NCBI GenBank assembly: GCA_031769625.1
Contig: JAUIMM010000113.1
Coordinates: forward strand, 10,117,001-10,181,000
Length of the DNA: 64,000 nt
Reading direction: 5' to 3'
From: Taudactylus pleione
Taxonomy: Eukaryota; Chordata; Amphibia; Anura; Myobatrachidae
Shown here one piece after another: positions 39,300 through 52,700 of this stretch. The first letter of the stretch is position 1; each line of letters starts with the position of its first letter. The position numbers and the translations under genes are program-made. The notes under the pieces were generated by a model that had not been told where the DNA came from, ran no database searches, and was given only the letters and a program-made list of their open reading frames with translations.

Positions 39300-39625
39300 T
39301 ACCAAAATTCCAGGTCTGACCCGGAGGTTGGAACAGGGTTCCAATCCGGATCAAACCCGGAATTTCCCCGGCGCCGACCCAGGATATTCCAGAGTTTGCG
39401 CCATTCACACCGGAGCCTGGTCTACAGAGACCCGGCATTGAAATAGACGCTTGGAGATGACGTAATCTCCAAGCGTCACTGGAGCCGGCCAATCGGCAGG
39501 CGTGCGACACGATCCAGGTCACCGTGACCTGGATCGTGCCGCTTACACTGCAGGGTTTCACGGGTTATTCCCGTGTTAAACCCTGCAAGTTACCTGGGTT
39601 GGATTGCCGGGTCATAGACCACGTC
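39300..39625. mobile_element. Hairpin-rich MITE with three strong stem-loops
   Basis: Three stems: 39446-39477 (GACGCTTGGAGAT), 39508-39538 (15-bp perfect arms around one base, CACGATCCAGGTCAC) and 39549-39587 (TGCAGGGTTT). Outer GGTCTGACCCGG (39312) pairs with CCGGGTCATAGACC (39608). Confidence 0.6.
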
Positions 39626-40071
39626 ACTTGGTTGTTTCTTAGCCTGAACTGTTCGCATGATTGCGGTAGGAAAATCCAACCACAAGCACTGCGAGCAGTT
39701 CAGACGCCTTTTGATGTACTCAATTAATCTAATAAATAGCGGAGATGACGTATGATGCGAGCGGCCAGGGGGCGTCTTTACAAAATAGCGAGCACATGTT
39801 TCGTTCGCTCGCTCAGACATAGAGGCGTCAACAGACCGCAAAGAGCAAACGCTCAATTTAAATAGCCGGCCCCTTTTTCTGAACGAGCGTCCGCAAATAG
39901 CGTCCGGCTCTGAATCAGGCCCTGAGTTTGAACCTGTGGTCTACGGTGTACCCAGCTTAAAACCCTCACCAATCATTTTACACTCTCGATGGCTGTTTCT
40001 AGTTCCTGATAAGAGACTGAACTAACAGGTGCTTTATTACTCTACGTACAGGATAATCTTTTCTAAACGCG

Positions 40072-40185
40072 ATGGCGAAAAGTAAAGGAAAAGGACCGAA
40101 GCAAAAGAATGTGTTTCATGTCGCCAACACCAGAAGCGTAAAAGCCAAAAACAAAGCAAAATCAGTGACCTCTACTCTGAAAAAG
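40072..40185 (+). CDS. RBIS: RBIS coding exon 1
   Basis: 38 codons, MAKSKGKGPKQKNVFHVANT through SVTSTLKK, then a GTGAGT donor. The Met is at the conserved family start. Confidence 0.96.
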
Positions 40186-43100
40186 GTGAGTTGGGGTAGT
40201 CGGCAGCAGTTTTACTTTATAGAAATACATTTGTGTTATATACACGCATACTATACATTGTATTTCTTCCCCAGATCAATGTTTCTACCAATGATAAAGT
40301 GAGCAAAGTAAACAAGGCTTTTACAGACCTGCACAAAGATGTTACACAGAGGAAAAAGGTGGCTGCCTCACAATCACAGAGAAAAAAGGTAATGCACTAT
40401 AATGTGAGCGAGCAGTTCGGGCAACATGTAATTGGAAGCCATTAAATGCTTTTTGCTGATGCTCCCAGTATAGCATGTTGCTAGCATCTGGTCTGTGACT
40501 AACTATGACCATAATAATCTCTTTGAGAGCAGTGACACTGAAGCTGCATACACACACGATTTTTTGAACGATTATCGTTAAACAATATCGTTTAACGATA
40601 ATCGTTTGAAAAAATCGTTCACTTTCTGAGTCAAATGATGAACGATTATCGTTAATGCGCGTTCACGTTTGTAGTTTAGTCAGATTTGTCAACTCAACGA
40701 TTTTCATTAAGGGAATAGGCAAAAATCGTTTGTAGTTCATAAAAATCGTTCATTACACTAAAAAATCTGACATAAAATCGTTGGTAACAAAATCGTTGTG
40801 TGTGTATGCAGCTTAAGGGGTAAATTTACTAAAGTGAGAGTTTTTAGAAGTGAGTTTTAAAACTGATGTTGCCCATAGCAACCAATCAGATTCTAGCTAT
40901 TATCTTCTAGAAGGTGCTATTTAAATGTTAAGTAAAATCTGATTGGTTGCTTTGGGCAACATCACTTTTAAAACTCACTTCTAAAAACTCTCACTTTAGT
41001 AAATGTACCCCTATGACTCGGCACTCTCCAAAATATGTAATGACTGTTATAATAATATCAGCTAAGACGCCCCGGACTTACCTCGCTCGGGTTGGCGTCC
41101 TTCTGGATTCCGGCATCGGGATTAAGATAGGTGTTGAAATACCGACGCCTATCTTAAACCCGTGTCGGGATTTAGACCGGCGGCATCCCGGCCTCCGGTC
41201 TGCTAACTACATCCTGAGTTGTGATCTGGGTATATGGGCTGTATAAACATTGATCTTAACTATGATGACCTAAAGTATAAAGTCCTGGTCACGGCTGTCA
41301 GACGCGAAAGAGCCGAGCCGCGAGGACAGGGTGAAAAGCCGTCTCTGTAAGTGGCTGCGGAAGTAGTGTAAGCAGCCGAACCTGTAAATACAGTTAGGTC
41401 CATATATATTTGAACACTGACCTAATATAGGTTATTTTGGCTCTGCATGCCACCACAATGGATTTGAAATGAAACAATGAAGATGCAATTAAAGTGCAGA
41501 CTTTCAGCTTTAATTCAAGGGTTTGAACAAAACTATTGAAAGAATAACATAAGAATTGTAACCATTTTTATACACACTCCCCTATTTTCAGGGGCTCAAA
41601 TGTAATTGAACAAATTAAAATAATCATAAATAACACGTTAATTTTTAATACTTCGTCAAGAATCACTTGCAGGCAATGAGTGCCTAAGGTCTGGAGCCCA
41701 TGCACATCACCAAATGCTGGGTTTTCTCCTTATCTCCGTATTCAATTGCAAACTGTTTCGCGAAAACGCAATGCAATGTAATAGGCAAAAAAGATTCACC
41801 TATGAATGGGTGTCAACAAAGTGCAAAATCGCTATTTTGGGGTGCAAAGGTGGAAAAACCACTCAGAACCCTTGGGACAGCCCCCCGGGTCACCGAACGT
41901 TTCCCCACCCGCGGGGGAAAACGGCACCCGCAGGCTGTGAGGTAGGGCGCTTTTTGCCCTCCAGAAGGAGGGCAGGACCCCGCTTAAACAGCCTAGCGGG
42001 AACGCTACCTTAGGTACCACAAATAGCTTTATTAAGGCTATTCGGGGGCATGTACAGCTAAAATAAATTGTCCAAATATATATGGTCCAGACGCACCTGC
42101 TACTATCTCTGTACAAGACCTTGCTTCCTATTTAAAGGACAAGATTGATTTCACAGTCCACACAACCTCACACAATCTTTCTATCACATCCTCCAGACCT
42201 TTAGCCAACATTCCTGTGTGACTGGATCATATAGCCCACCAAGAAACTCTGCAATCTGGCTCACCAAAATGCAATATATAGCACCCATCCTTGTGTATCA
42301 ATGCCTATTTCCCTATAGATTGTGGGCAGGGCCTTCCTACCTCTATATTTATCTATTACCCAGTTTTGTTCTATTAATGTTTCCAATTGTGAAGCTCAGC
42401 AGAATATGTTGCGCTATATAAGAAACTGTTAATAAATAAATATGGTACTAACTGTATTTACAGTGTGTAAGTACATGCTGCCGATAATCAGAATGCTGGT
42501 AACTGGACAGTAAATACCGTACCACGTCTGCGGCGATCAGACCAGTATGAGCTGTGGCTGAAGGGGTAATATGTAGCATCGGCTATAGAGACAGCATAAG
42601 TATAGCAGCAGCATAAAATGGGCTAGTAGTTCTGCGGTTACCTGAACTATGCTATTAGCCCATATTATGCTGTAACATTGTCTACCAATTCATTTAGTGG
42701 ACCACCGTGACAAATATTTAAATAATAAAAGTTAATTCAACATCTTGTAGATTAGAGAGCCTCTTTACGGGTTTCCCTTTTATGTTTAATGCGCAGATAG
42801 GCATAAAACACTGAAATATTACAATGCTATAGTTTGTGTAACTCCGGAATGTAGCCTATACTGTAAAGCTGGTTTAGCATTTGGCACAATTTCATTTGTG
42901 TGTTAAAATTGAAGAGTCTCATCCAAAATGTAACAGGCTGCTGAAAATATTACATTGCCATGTATCTGACACGGTGACCGCTTACTCTGAGCGAGACAGA
43001 GCATCATGTTGGCTACAGGAAGGTGTATGGCTAAGAGCCGTATTTTCATTGCCATGTATCCTGGGGATGCAAGGAGAAATCTGACAAGGGCCGGGCACGC

Positions 43101-43638
43101 AGCTATTTGCCGGCTTAGCGCGGCACTAACAGCCGTGCGCCCAGTACTTTAGTTAGAGAACACCGGTTAACGCTCCTTAACACCCAGGTTAAGTCACGAG
43201 AACAGTCATTCAGACTTGCCTGCTTCCCGACCAGGCAAACAGCGCATTGAATAGTTGCGGGCGCTCCCTCTCGTGGCTATTCAACATTGCACTGAATTTA
43301 ATTCAGCCCTTTGTGACTAAACTGTAGTAGTGTATTATCCATTTACTACATTTTACCTAGTACGTTCCTTAAGTACACATGGAAGTCCCAGGTTTGGTAG
43401 ATTTGTCATTTTGGTACACACGCCATGTTTAACAAGTCCATTGTGCATGGATTTAGCATTTGGAGGCATATTGCTAGTTTCTGTATGTAGTTCATTAAGT
43501 TTCTTTTAGATGCTGCCCATAGAATAGTGAGTTGGCAATTTCATTGTTTTCCCTTGTTCTTCCTTCTAGATTTCCAAGCCGGCATCAGAAGCCCCCGCCG
43601 ATGTGGACAACACTGCCAATCTGTTTTCCCAGCTGTAG
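40072..43638 (+). CDS. RBIS: RBIS (C8orf59), ribosome biogenesis factor, complete coding region
   Basis: Three coding exons (40072-40185, 40275-40388, 43570-43638) join in phase 0 to give 98 residues plus TAG; human is about 100. It starts MAKSKGKGPKQKNVFHVANT and ends ADVDNTANLFSQL, matching the small lysine-rich nucleolar protein needed for large-subunit ribosome maturation. The basic N-terminal half has KAKNKAKS and QRKKV runs and would serve as nucleolar targeting. Junctions are GT-AG. The start codon follows a likely splice acceptor (CGTACAG, 40045-40051), so a noncoding first exon upstream is expected. RBIS is tail to tail with E2F5, as in human. Confidence 0.97.
40275..40388 (+). CDS. 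RBIS: RBIS coding exon 2
   Basis: 38 codons, INVSTNDKVSKVNKAFTDLH through ASQSQRKK. TTCCCCAG acceptor and GTAATG donor. The first intron is only 89 bp. Confidence 0.96.
40541..40815. mobile_element. MITE (GCTGCATACACACACAACGATT), copy 3, inverted
   Basis: Same family as 38244 and 38564 but in the opposite orientation, inside RBIS intron 2. Ends AAGCTGCATACACACACG and GTGTGTATGCAGCTTA. Confidence 0.8.
40817..41011. mobile_element. Palindromic MITE (GGGGTAMATTTACTAAAGTGAG)
   Basis: The arms GGGGTAAATTTACTAAAGTG... and ...CACTTTAGTAAATGTACCCC are about 70 bp and highly similar around an AT-rich centre, with a conserved AACCAATCAGATT block. It begins one base after the previous MITE ends. Confidence 0.85.
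41391..41730 (+). mobile_element. Tc1-like transposon end fragment
   Basis: Starts TA then CAGTTAGGTCCATATATATT and runs through GCCACCACAATGGATTTGAA to CACATCACCAAATGCTGGG, the 5' noncoding end of a known vertebrate Tc1 family. It is cut off before any transposase sequence, where a fragment of the M1-M3 MITE family begins. Confidence 0.75.
41733..41885 (+). repeat. Fragment of MITE family M1-M3
   Basis: CCGTATTCAATTGCAAACTG, ACCTATGAATGGGTGTC and TTTTGGGGTGCAAAGGTGG parallel the order seen inside M3 (47870-48040). Confidence 0.5.
43570..43638 (+). CDS. RBIS: RBIS terminal coding exon
   Basis: 22 codons, ISKPASEAPADVDNTANLFS then QL and TAG at 43636-43638. TTCTAG acceptor. Too short for an ORF scan; found by homology and phase. 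Confidence 0.95.
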   Translation: MSKPASEAPADVDNTANLFSQL

Positions 43639-43934
43639 TCACATGACATTATCTGATACACCTGACTCTGTATAAAGTCACACCAATTCACTGTCTGTAC
43701 ACATTTATTAAAAAAAAGTTACAACAATCAGCACATTAATACAAAATGGGGGAAAACAAGTGAAAATGCTGAAGATTAGATAAAGCCACACAATATACAC
43801 AACTGACATGTTATCCAGTTACTACAAGGCACTTTTAAAATTGCCCGACAAGGAATGTAACTTTACTGTTACCTTGGCAGTGATTAACAAAAAAAAAAAA
43901 AGTTTTCTTGGCAGACTAAAGTACCAATTTGTAA

Positions 43935-43940
43935 AATAAA
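43935..43940 (+). terminator. RBIS: Candidate RBIS polyadenylation signal
   Basis: AATAAA about 300 bases after the stop. An alternative ATTAAA lies at 43707-43712 and would give a much shorter 3' UTR. Confidence 0.45.
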
Positions 43941-44015
43941 ATGCTTGCCTTGGGTTTGGCACTAATTCTTGTGTTGCCGTCTGTTATTTATGTTTTGGGA
44001 ATTGCACACGTCTAA

Positions 44016-44266
44016 TGGAGCATACACAAGGTCAGATGTGTAAGATGAACGATTTTGCAAACGATTTGAACTACAAACTATTTTTGACGGCATTAAAATT
44101 ACTGAAATCGTTCAAAACTGACTGCAAACGCATCAGACGTCAGATATCGTTATCTGACCATCAGGAATACTCATCGTTCAAACATCAGATATGAACGATT
44201 TTTTAAATCTTTATCGTTCAGATCTGAAGGAAAAAAAAAAATCTGACAGTGTGTATGCACCATTAG
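44016..44266. mobile_element. MITE distantly related to the GCATACACACACAACGATT family
   Basis: TGGAGCATACACAAGGTCAG and GTGTGTATGCACCATTA ends with the same internal GAACGATTTT motifs. Confidence 0.55.
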
Positions 44267-44269
44267 GTA

Positions 44270-46609
44270 AACCAGAAAGTGTGTATAAACAAATGCAGCT
44301 GGTTCTAAAGTAATCTGCTAAACCAGATTAAGATGCCCTCATCCTCTTACCTCCTTCCTATATAGCCAAAGTATGGTATTACCCTATCTTATTCAGAACA
44401 TCTTCCCACCTATACAAAGGCTGCTGCCATCAGATGTTTACAGCTTCAAGAGGCACACAGCTGATATACACTCTGACATCATACTTCAGTAGGGATGCAG
44501 GTAATCCTAATATTGACACTCAAAAGGTCAACACCAATAATGTTGACTTTTTTTTGTTGGGCATTATGTACATGTTGACATTTTTTTTCAGTGTCGACAT
44601 TTTGGTGCCTATTTAGTGACTGTTGACCAAACATACCAAATTCCTTGACTATATAGAGAGAAGGGGAAGAATTTCAGTGGATGTGAGAAATCACAACAGC
44701 AGAAGAGACATTAAGGGATTTTAAAATGATGCTCTTTTCTGGTGTAGTTCTGTATACTTGTAGCAAAGGCATGGGAGAAAAAACTGCAATCTATTGTCCA
44801 TCTGCAATGATTATTCACAGAAATGATGTTTAAATGGTCCATATGCTTATGTCACAATCAAGGGTGTTATATGAATATTTAAAGCACGCAGTACCTGGTA
44901 CTTTTAAGTGGAATTGGGGTTTTTCCCTATAAACTTTGCTTTAAAAAAAAATAAATTCTATTCTTTTAAAAATGAAAACCCTAAGTAATTGTTAATTTGT
45001 TCTCAAACTCTATGGGGTGTAAATGCCATCTTAGATGAGACTGAACACAAGGCTAATAAGAGGTTTGTCGTATCAGATAAAGTTACAGCACATACAAAAT
45101 GAATCATTGGCTCCAGCTGTAAAAGTTGCAGTACACACTGTGGCCTCTGGGTGTCAGGCTGACTATTATGAGAGTAGGGTAAACATACCAGGCATAGGCA
45201 ACCTGTGGTCTGGAACTACATATTCCAACATGCTTTGCCACCAATTTGCTTTTAGGGGATGCTAAGATGTAGTTCCACAGCAGATGGAGTGCAACATACA
45301 AAAAGAAAGTACACAATATGTAATCAGCTAAAGACAATAGTTCTAAGTAGGAGTTAAATGGAAAAACAAGTGATAGTATTTTTCAGCAAAAGAAAAATAA
45401 AACCTAGGCCTTAGCTAGTGGATTAGTTTTAAATGTACAAATGTATCATTGGGTATAAGGGACCCATGTTTTGGGTATCTGTCAGATTTAACTGATCTAT
45501 ATGCATTTGTACCTGGAACACACGTTCATAAATGTGAACCATAAGTCTACATGTTGCATGGGGTACAAGTCCTTTCAGCCTTACAGGTTACTTGGGTAAC
45601 GCCATTCCATTACCCTTTATGATTACAGTGATGCCTGGCTCCCTGTTCTGAGCAGTCTCACATTGGCACATCATGGCATTCTAATGGCTGCTGGGGGATA
45701 AAGTAAGAGACTTATTACAAAAAGATACACCTAAAAGCAAAACAGATCCTACGATAAGTGCTTGTACCACATGCTAGGAGACCATCATACATTTAGAAAG
45801 GGGGGCGAATTCTCAGCAACATCTAAAGTACCATCAGAACGCCGGCACCTTACATCCTCCAACATCACCAATTCTAGAGCTGCGTAAGAAAATTAAGATG
45901 TTTAACAACCGTAATGCTTGGAGATGTGTACAGAAAGATGTTACGCAGACACGTCCCCAGAAATTGAATACCTTCTAAAATTATTTCCCAGATTTATTCC
46001 ATTCTCTAGTCAAGATGAGTTTTTTTTTTTTTTTTAAACCTGGCCATGGATTTTAATCTACAAATCCATTGAAGGTTTTTCTAGTCAGGACTACAAGTGG
46101 AAGACAAATAAAAAAAATAGCCTACATCTTTTAAAGCAACGTGGATCTGATAAAGGCAGCTCAAAAGGTCTTTTATTACTTATAAAATAACTAAATGTAT
46201 AGGTCCCTCTATTCACAAGCTGTACATTTAGCCCTTATTAAATGTAAACATTTAATAAAAAAATGAAGAGCTACAGGGTCAGAAGTGAGATGCTTGGGAC
46301 AAAGTTACATGACTGAGACCCAGGATATATGGAGGATACTGCAACAGATTCATGCCATGAACCAGCCAAAAAAAAGGTGCTCTATGAAAAGCAGATTTAC
46401 AATTAACCATTGTTAAATAAAGTCTTTGATCTAGAAATCACTTCAGTAATAAAAAAAAAAAAAAGTTGAATATCCTCTACCTATAAAATCTATTGTTCAC
46501 TGTACATGAATTTCTTTTATATAAATCCAAGTGTAAAAAATAAAAACAATTTATGCTACGGTCTGTAAGGCAGATAGAGGTAGACAGAAATCCAGAATAG
46601 GAATTAAAT
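44270..46609. other. RBIS-E2F5 tail-to-tail spacer and E2F5 3' UTR
   Basis: AT-rich, with no exon or complete repeat recognised. On the minus strand TTTATT at 46172-46177 and 45993-45998 read AATAAA and are candidate E2F5 polyadenylation signals. Confidence 0.4.
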
Positions 46610-46719
46610 CTAATAATTTAGTATCTGCACATCAAAGAGATCACACACTCCTTCACTGTCATCCAAGTTGAAATTGTATTCATCTCCAGGTGTCGGAGAA
46701 AGCCGCAGCAATGGGAACA
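46610..46719 (-). CDS. E2F5: E2F5 terminal coding exon
   Basis: 110 bp: [36 protein letters not shown] and TAG. TTTCAG acceptor. It contains the pocket-protein-binding helix. Confidence 0.97.
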
Positions 46720-49700
46720 CTGAAACATGATGAGAAAACAAAGTTACAGATAGCATGTGGTAAGATGGGTGACTTAGTTCAATAGTTATGGTCTAATGCA
46801 GGGGTTCCCAACCACGGTCCTCAAGGCACACTAACAGTCCAGGTTTTAAGGATAGCCATAGATGAGCACAGGTAACTTAATTAGTACCTTCGTTATTTTG
46901 ATTTAAGCATGGATATCACTAAAACCAGGACTGTTAGTGTGCCTTGAGGACAGAGGTTGGGAATCACTGGTCTACTGGGTCTATTACAGCTGGCAAGTAC
47001 AAATAATGCTTACGTTACCTGTGATCAACCCTGCTTAACAAACAGCATACATACAATGTAGGACACCCACTGAAAGGAGTGCTTGATTTCTTTTCCTACT
47101 GATACAATTGGTAGGATGAGGGTACCCTTTGCACTGCTGCCTTGATAAACTAAAGCTAAGCTACACACGGTGAGATTTTTTTTTTTTTGATCAGGACGAT
47201 TTTTCAGAAAACTGAAAGCCCCAATATCTGGGGTACACGTTCTGCAATGTTTCCTTAGAAGCTAGCGATTTCTCCCCACACTGATTTTGCTCATGACCAC
47301 CCACAAGGACAGTGACAGGACATATGGGCAAATTATTGAGAATGTGCGCACACAGCTCGATATCGGAAATTTGAGAACGAGATTTTAGTTCTTGACCGAC
47401 AGATCAGATAATAGAAGGAATGCGTTTGTGGATGTTTTCGAACAGTTTGACGCTGAAACGATCGTTCATACACAGGAAGCTTAAGAAACCAGTATTTGTA
47501 TAGGACATCGCAGCTATGAAGGGGAGCTGCTTGTATACAGGGGTCTACAGACCTATGAAATAATGACCAAGGCACATGCTAATATGTATAAAGCCATATA
47601 TATGTAACATCTTTTCACAAACAATAGGTTCTTTAACCAATGCACTGCCCAGACATATGTTAATACATACCATCAGAAGACATCAATTCGTCAATTATGT
47701 CACCACTTATTTGACCTAAAACATAAATAAAACATTCCTCGTTCACAAAGGATACAGAAACAACACATTTCTAAGCTAAAGAAGAACTGGAAGCCAGATG
47801 GCATAAGACGGCTTCTCGTGGCTAGGTGAGGTCTTCAGTGCCACTTAGTGTCTATGGGCCGTATTCAATTAGAAGCGAAAGGTCAGTTTTGGCGATACTT
47901 TTTCGCCGAGTAATCCCCGTATTCGAAAAGTCAATGCATTAGACCCGGAGAAAAAGTATCACCTATGAATAGGTGCCGAGAAAAAGTGCAGAATTGGGGT
48001 TTTGGGGTGCAGACTTTCCAAAACCACCCTGCACCCCTTGGACAGTTCCCTAAAGCTAATCTGTCAAAACATTTTTTTTTTTTTTTTTTTTAAAAGTACC
48101 TTCGGACACCCCAAAAAAGTACATTTGCTTTGGGGGTGAAAAAAAAACAAAAACCAGTTAGGGGACAAGCATGAAAACTAGCAAAATAGACTCGGTGGGG
48201 GTCCCTCAAATATGCACCAAGGGTTTTCTTTTATTGCAGGTTTGTAGCAGGTGGATATTTCACGTTTTAAAACTTCACATTAGCAACTTCAAAATATGCT
48301 AGTACCCATTTTCATGTACCCCAAATTTGATGGGACTAATTCCCCCCCCCCCCCCCCAAAAAAACCTACCAAAATAAGAGACCTGCAACACCTTACCTTT
48401 GTTCTCCATTTCAACGAAGTCCATTGGGTCCACAGGAGACCTTGGGGGTATACGCGTTGGCTCTGCCGTCAGGCACCACATAGTTAAGTTCTTTGCCTCC
48501 CAGGATGCATCATGGGCCCCCTCCTATACCCTGCCCCCAGGCCAAGGCACCTTCAGTTACGTAACAAGCCCATGGCCGGAGGAGGAGAAACAGAGGATCA
48601 CACTCACAATGAAGGAGATGGAAAACCGGCGACCAGAACACAACCCAGCTGAAGCACAGAGGCGTTGGGGGTGGGAGTCCTGTGGACCCTATGGACTTCG
48701 TTGAAATAGAGAATAAAAGGCCTTACCATATCTCTTATTTTCAACTGCAGGGTCCATAGGGCTCCACAGGAGACCTTGGGGATGTCCCAAAGCACTCCCC
48801 TTCAAGAGTGGGGACGCTCCCGTGCAGAGAGGAGAATCCGCCACCCGATGGAAGCATCCTGAGAGGCGAATGTGTCAAAATGCGTAATACCGCACAAAAG
48901 CTACAGACAGAGGACCACGTGGCCACATTACAAAGCTGAACAGCCAAGGCACCACGGCGAGCTGCCCACAAAGGACCCACAAACAGAGTTGAATGAGCAG
49001 TAACAGAGGGCAGTGCTGAAATGTCCTCACGAGCATAAGCCTCAAAAATAGCCAAACTGATCCACCGAGCCAAAGTTTGCTTATTGGCTGGCCAATCCTT
49101 CTGGTGGAACCCATACAGGACGAACAAAGAGTCAGACTTCCGAAGAGCGCTAGTACGGTCCACATAAATCCTGAGCGCCCATACCACATCCAAAGAAGCC
49201 TCACCAGCTGAGAGGTCTGGGGAATTAAAGGCCGGAACCACAATTTCCTCATTAAATGTGGAAACTACATACCACCTTGGGAAGGAACCCAGGGCGGGTC
49301 CGAAGCACCGCCCTGTCCTTATGAAAGATCACAAACAGAGGGCGACGTGAGAAAGCCCCCAAATCGGACACCCTCCTGGCCGAAGCAATAGTCAGAAGGA
49401 AGACAGTCTTAACTGTTAGCCATTTCATATCCACTGAGCCCAGTGGTTCAAATGGAGGTCCTTGAAGAGCCCTCAGGACCACAGTCAGATCCCAAGGAGC
49501 CACTGGAGGAACGAAGGGAGGCTGAATACGAAGAACACATTGCATAAAGGTACGGATATCAGGAAGAGGAGCAACCCTTTGCTGAAACCAAACAAATGGC
49601 AGAAACATGCACCTTCAGAGAAGCCAGACGGAGACCAAGGTCCAAACCCACCTGCAGGAAAGTCAACACTCTAGATACCCGAAAAACCTGGGGGATCGTA

Positions 49701-52700
49701 ACCTCTAGGCCAACACCAAGCAAAGTAGGTATGCCATATCCTATGGTAAATCCTGGCTGAAGCCAGCTTCCGTGCTCTTAGCATAGTATTGACCACGGAG
49801 CTAGAAAAACCTTTTCGACCTTAGGAGGGATGTCTCAAGAGCCACGCCATCAAAGACAGACTACCCAGGTCCGGGTAAAGGCAAGGACCTTGAGACAACC
49901 GGTCCGGATGTTGAGGCAACAGCCACAGAGTGTCGATGGAGATACACTGAAGATCAGAGTACCAGTGGCGCCTGTGCCATGCCGGAGCCACGAGCAGGAT
50001 CGTGCCGCCTTCTTTGAACTTCCAAAGAACTCGAGGCAGCAGGGAGAACGGAGGAAAGAGGCAAGCAAACTGGAAGGTCCATTTGACCAACAGAGAGTCT
50101 ACCAGAAGAGCCTCGGAGTCTCTTGTTCTGGACCCGAACCTCGGCAGCTTGGTGTTGTGACGAGATGCCATGAGGTCTATCTCTGGAAGACTTCACCTGT
50201 CCACCAGGAGTTGAAATACCTCCTGGTGAATAGACCACTTCCCTGGATGCAAGTCGTGATGGCTGAGGAAGTCCGCTTCCCAGTTTAATACTCCTGGTAT
50301 GAACACCGCTGATATGGCAGGAAGTTTGTCTTCCGATCATGCCAGTATGCGGGACACTTCCGCTAGTGCTGCTCGACTTAGACTTCCTCTTTGACGATTG
50401 GTGTAAGCCACCGTCGTGGCGTTGTCCCACTGAACCTGCACAGGCTTTCCGTGTAGCTTGTTCTAGAGCCTTGAAGACCGCCCGAAGTTCCAATATGTTT
50501 GTTTATCGGAAGGGCGGACTCGTCGTCTGTCCACCTTGCCTGGAAGAAGTGTGGACCTATCAATGTGCCCCAACCACGGAGACTGAAACTGTTAGTGTTG
50601 TTGCAGCACAGCGAACCTGAGAAACTTCTGGCGAGCCAAAGCAATTGGGATATGCAGGTATGCATCCTGAATATCCATAAAGTCCCCAGGTTCCATAGCT
50701 AGTATAATAGACCGCAGGGTTTCCATTTTGAACAGAGGTACCCTGAGAAATTTGTTCAGGGACTTGAGGTTGAGGATAGGCCGGTAAGAACCATTTGGTT
50801 TCGCAACCAGAAAGGTTTGAATAATAGCCCGTTCCCCTCTGAGGGTCCAGTACCGGAATTATGACTCCCACCTTGAGCATACAGCATATAACTTTCTGGA
50901 TATCCAAGGCCTTGTGTGCCTGAAGTCCCACAGTGAAGAAACGATGAGGAGGTCTGCTGCGGAAGGAGAGGGCGTACCCGTGAGAGACCACTTCCCATAC
51001 CAAAGTGTTTGTGGTGGTCTGGCACCAGCACTGGGCGAACTGAAGAAATCGGCCCCCCACGAGGAGGCCCGTCCAGTCAGGCTGAGGGCTTATCAGGCTT
51101 GGCAGCCGGACGTCTGGTGCTCCAAGCCTGTTTTAGACTTTGCAACATTCTTGGTTCCTGCAGGCCTAGGAAAGGACTGAACCCTAGGTTTTACCGGAGG
51201 ACGATAGGTCCGAAAGGACGAGGTCCCCGATCCTGAAGGAGTTGGGGCTGAAAGGAGACAGGCAGACTTTGCAGCTGTCAAGGTATCCACCATCTTATCC
51301 AGATCTGGACCAAACAAAAAAAAAACAAAACAAAAAAAAAAAAACTTTTCCATTGAAGGGTAAACATTCCAGCCCTTTCTTAAACTCTGCGTCAGCCCTC
51401 CAAGACCATAGCCAAAGAGAGCGAGGCGCCGAAACAGCCGCTACTGAAATTCTCGATGTTAGGAAGAGAACATCCAAAGCAGCCTTATTGACATATGTAG
51501 CTGAATCCCTGAGATAACCTACCAGTTCGATCTGCTCACTGGTAGCATCCAACGGTAAGGACGTCTCTAGAGAGTTCGCCCAATGTTCCATGGCCCTGGC
51601 CACCCAGCAGATAGCCACAGCTGGTCTTGAAGCCCCTCCTGAAAGGGAATAAACTGATTTTAAACACACCTCCACTTTTCTATCCGTAACATCCTTTAAG
51701 GATGACATGGACGGTATAGGCAGTGTAGCGCTTTTCACTAGGCGTGTAATGTGAGAATCCACGTGCGGAGAGGCTTCCCATATAGAGAAATAATTTTCTT
51801 CAAAACGGATAAGCATAAGTCAACCTCTTTTGAGGCTGTAACAGTTTACCTAGGTATTTCCAAGCCTCCTCCAAATGCTCCACCAACTGATCAGACAGAC
51901 GAAAAAAACAAACTGTAGCAGTACTTTTTACCTCCTTGAAATAAGCATGTTTAGATTTGGCTGCTGGGGGATCCTCATCCTCAATTTCCATGGCCATACG
52001 TACTGCACGTATAAGGCCTTGTACATACATTTTTTACTTCGGTTCAGTATCCCTCAGAGGGGACTCAGAGTCCGATAACTCATGTATATCCCCATAGTCT
52101 GACGCCACGTCATCATCCTCATAATGCGTTGACTGAGATGACAGATTTTTTTTTCCTTTGCCGGACGCAGAGGAGACTGCAACATTTCCGTCAGGATTTG
52201 CACCGTAGTGTAAAAAGAATTTACCCACATAGGCTCTGGCGACACCTGAGAAGGTGACGGCTGAGTAGCCACTACCATCTGTCTGGATACGCCCTGAATG
52301 GGAGATGGAGCCACCGCCTGCTGCATAAACCCCATAGAAGGGTACACTGTGGGAGCTGCCAAATGTCCTACCACGGCATTTAATGCATGTGCAAAGCAAG
52401 CCTAGGGAGGCTCCAGCGCAGCACTAGTGCCAGCAGATGGACCTGCCAACGCAGAACAGGCAGTACACAATCCTCCAATAATAATCTCCCCATCTCCCTA
52501 GCCTGCCCTGCACCTAGAGCAGGTCTGCAGGAGGGGAGCATCAATCTGTCCAGATTCACTCCCAGACATATCAAACACAGTTTTATGTGACCCACGACAC
52601 AGAAGAAAATAATGTATATTTTAAAAACTGAAGTGCACTTCCACCCTGACAGTACTGGCACAGAGAGGGCTGTGAGAAGGAAGGTACAGGGATAGATAAA

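Larger units (their letters stand above)
41012..43569. other. Remainder of RBIS intron 2
   Basis: Apart from the Tc1 and MITE fragments, 42280-42440 resembles a SINE tail (AGAATATGTTGCGCTATATA). 43086-43312 may be another MITE (GGGCCGGGCACGC ... AATTCAGCCC). No exon is seen between 40389 and 43569. Confidence 0.4.
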
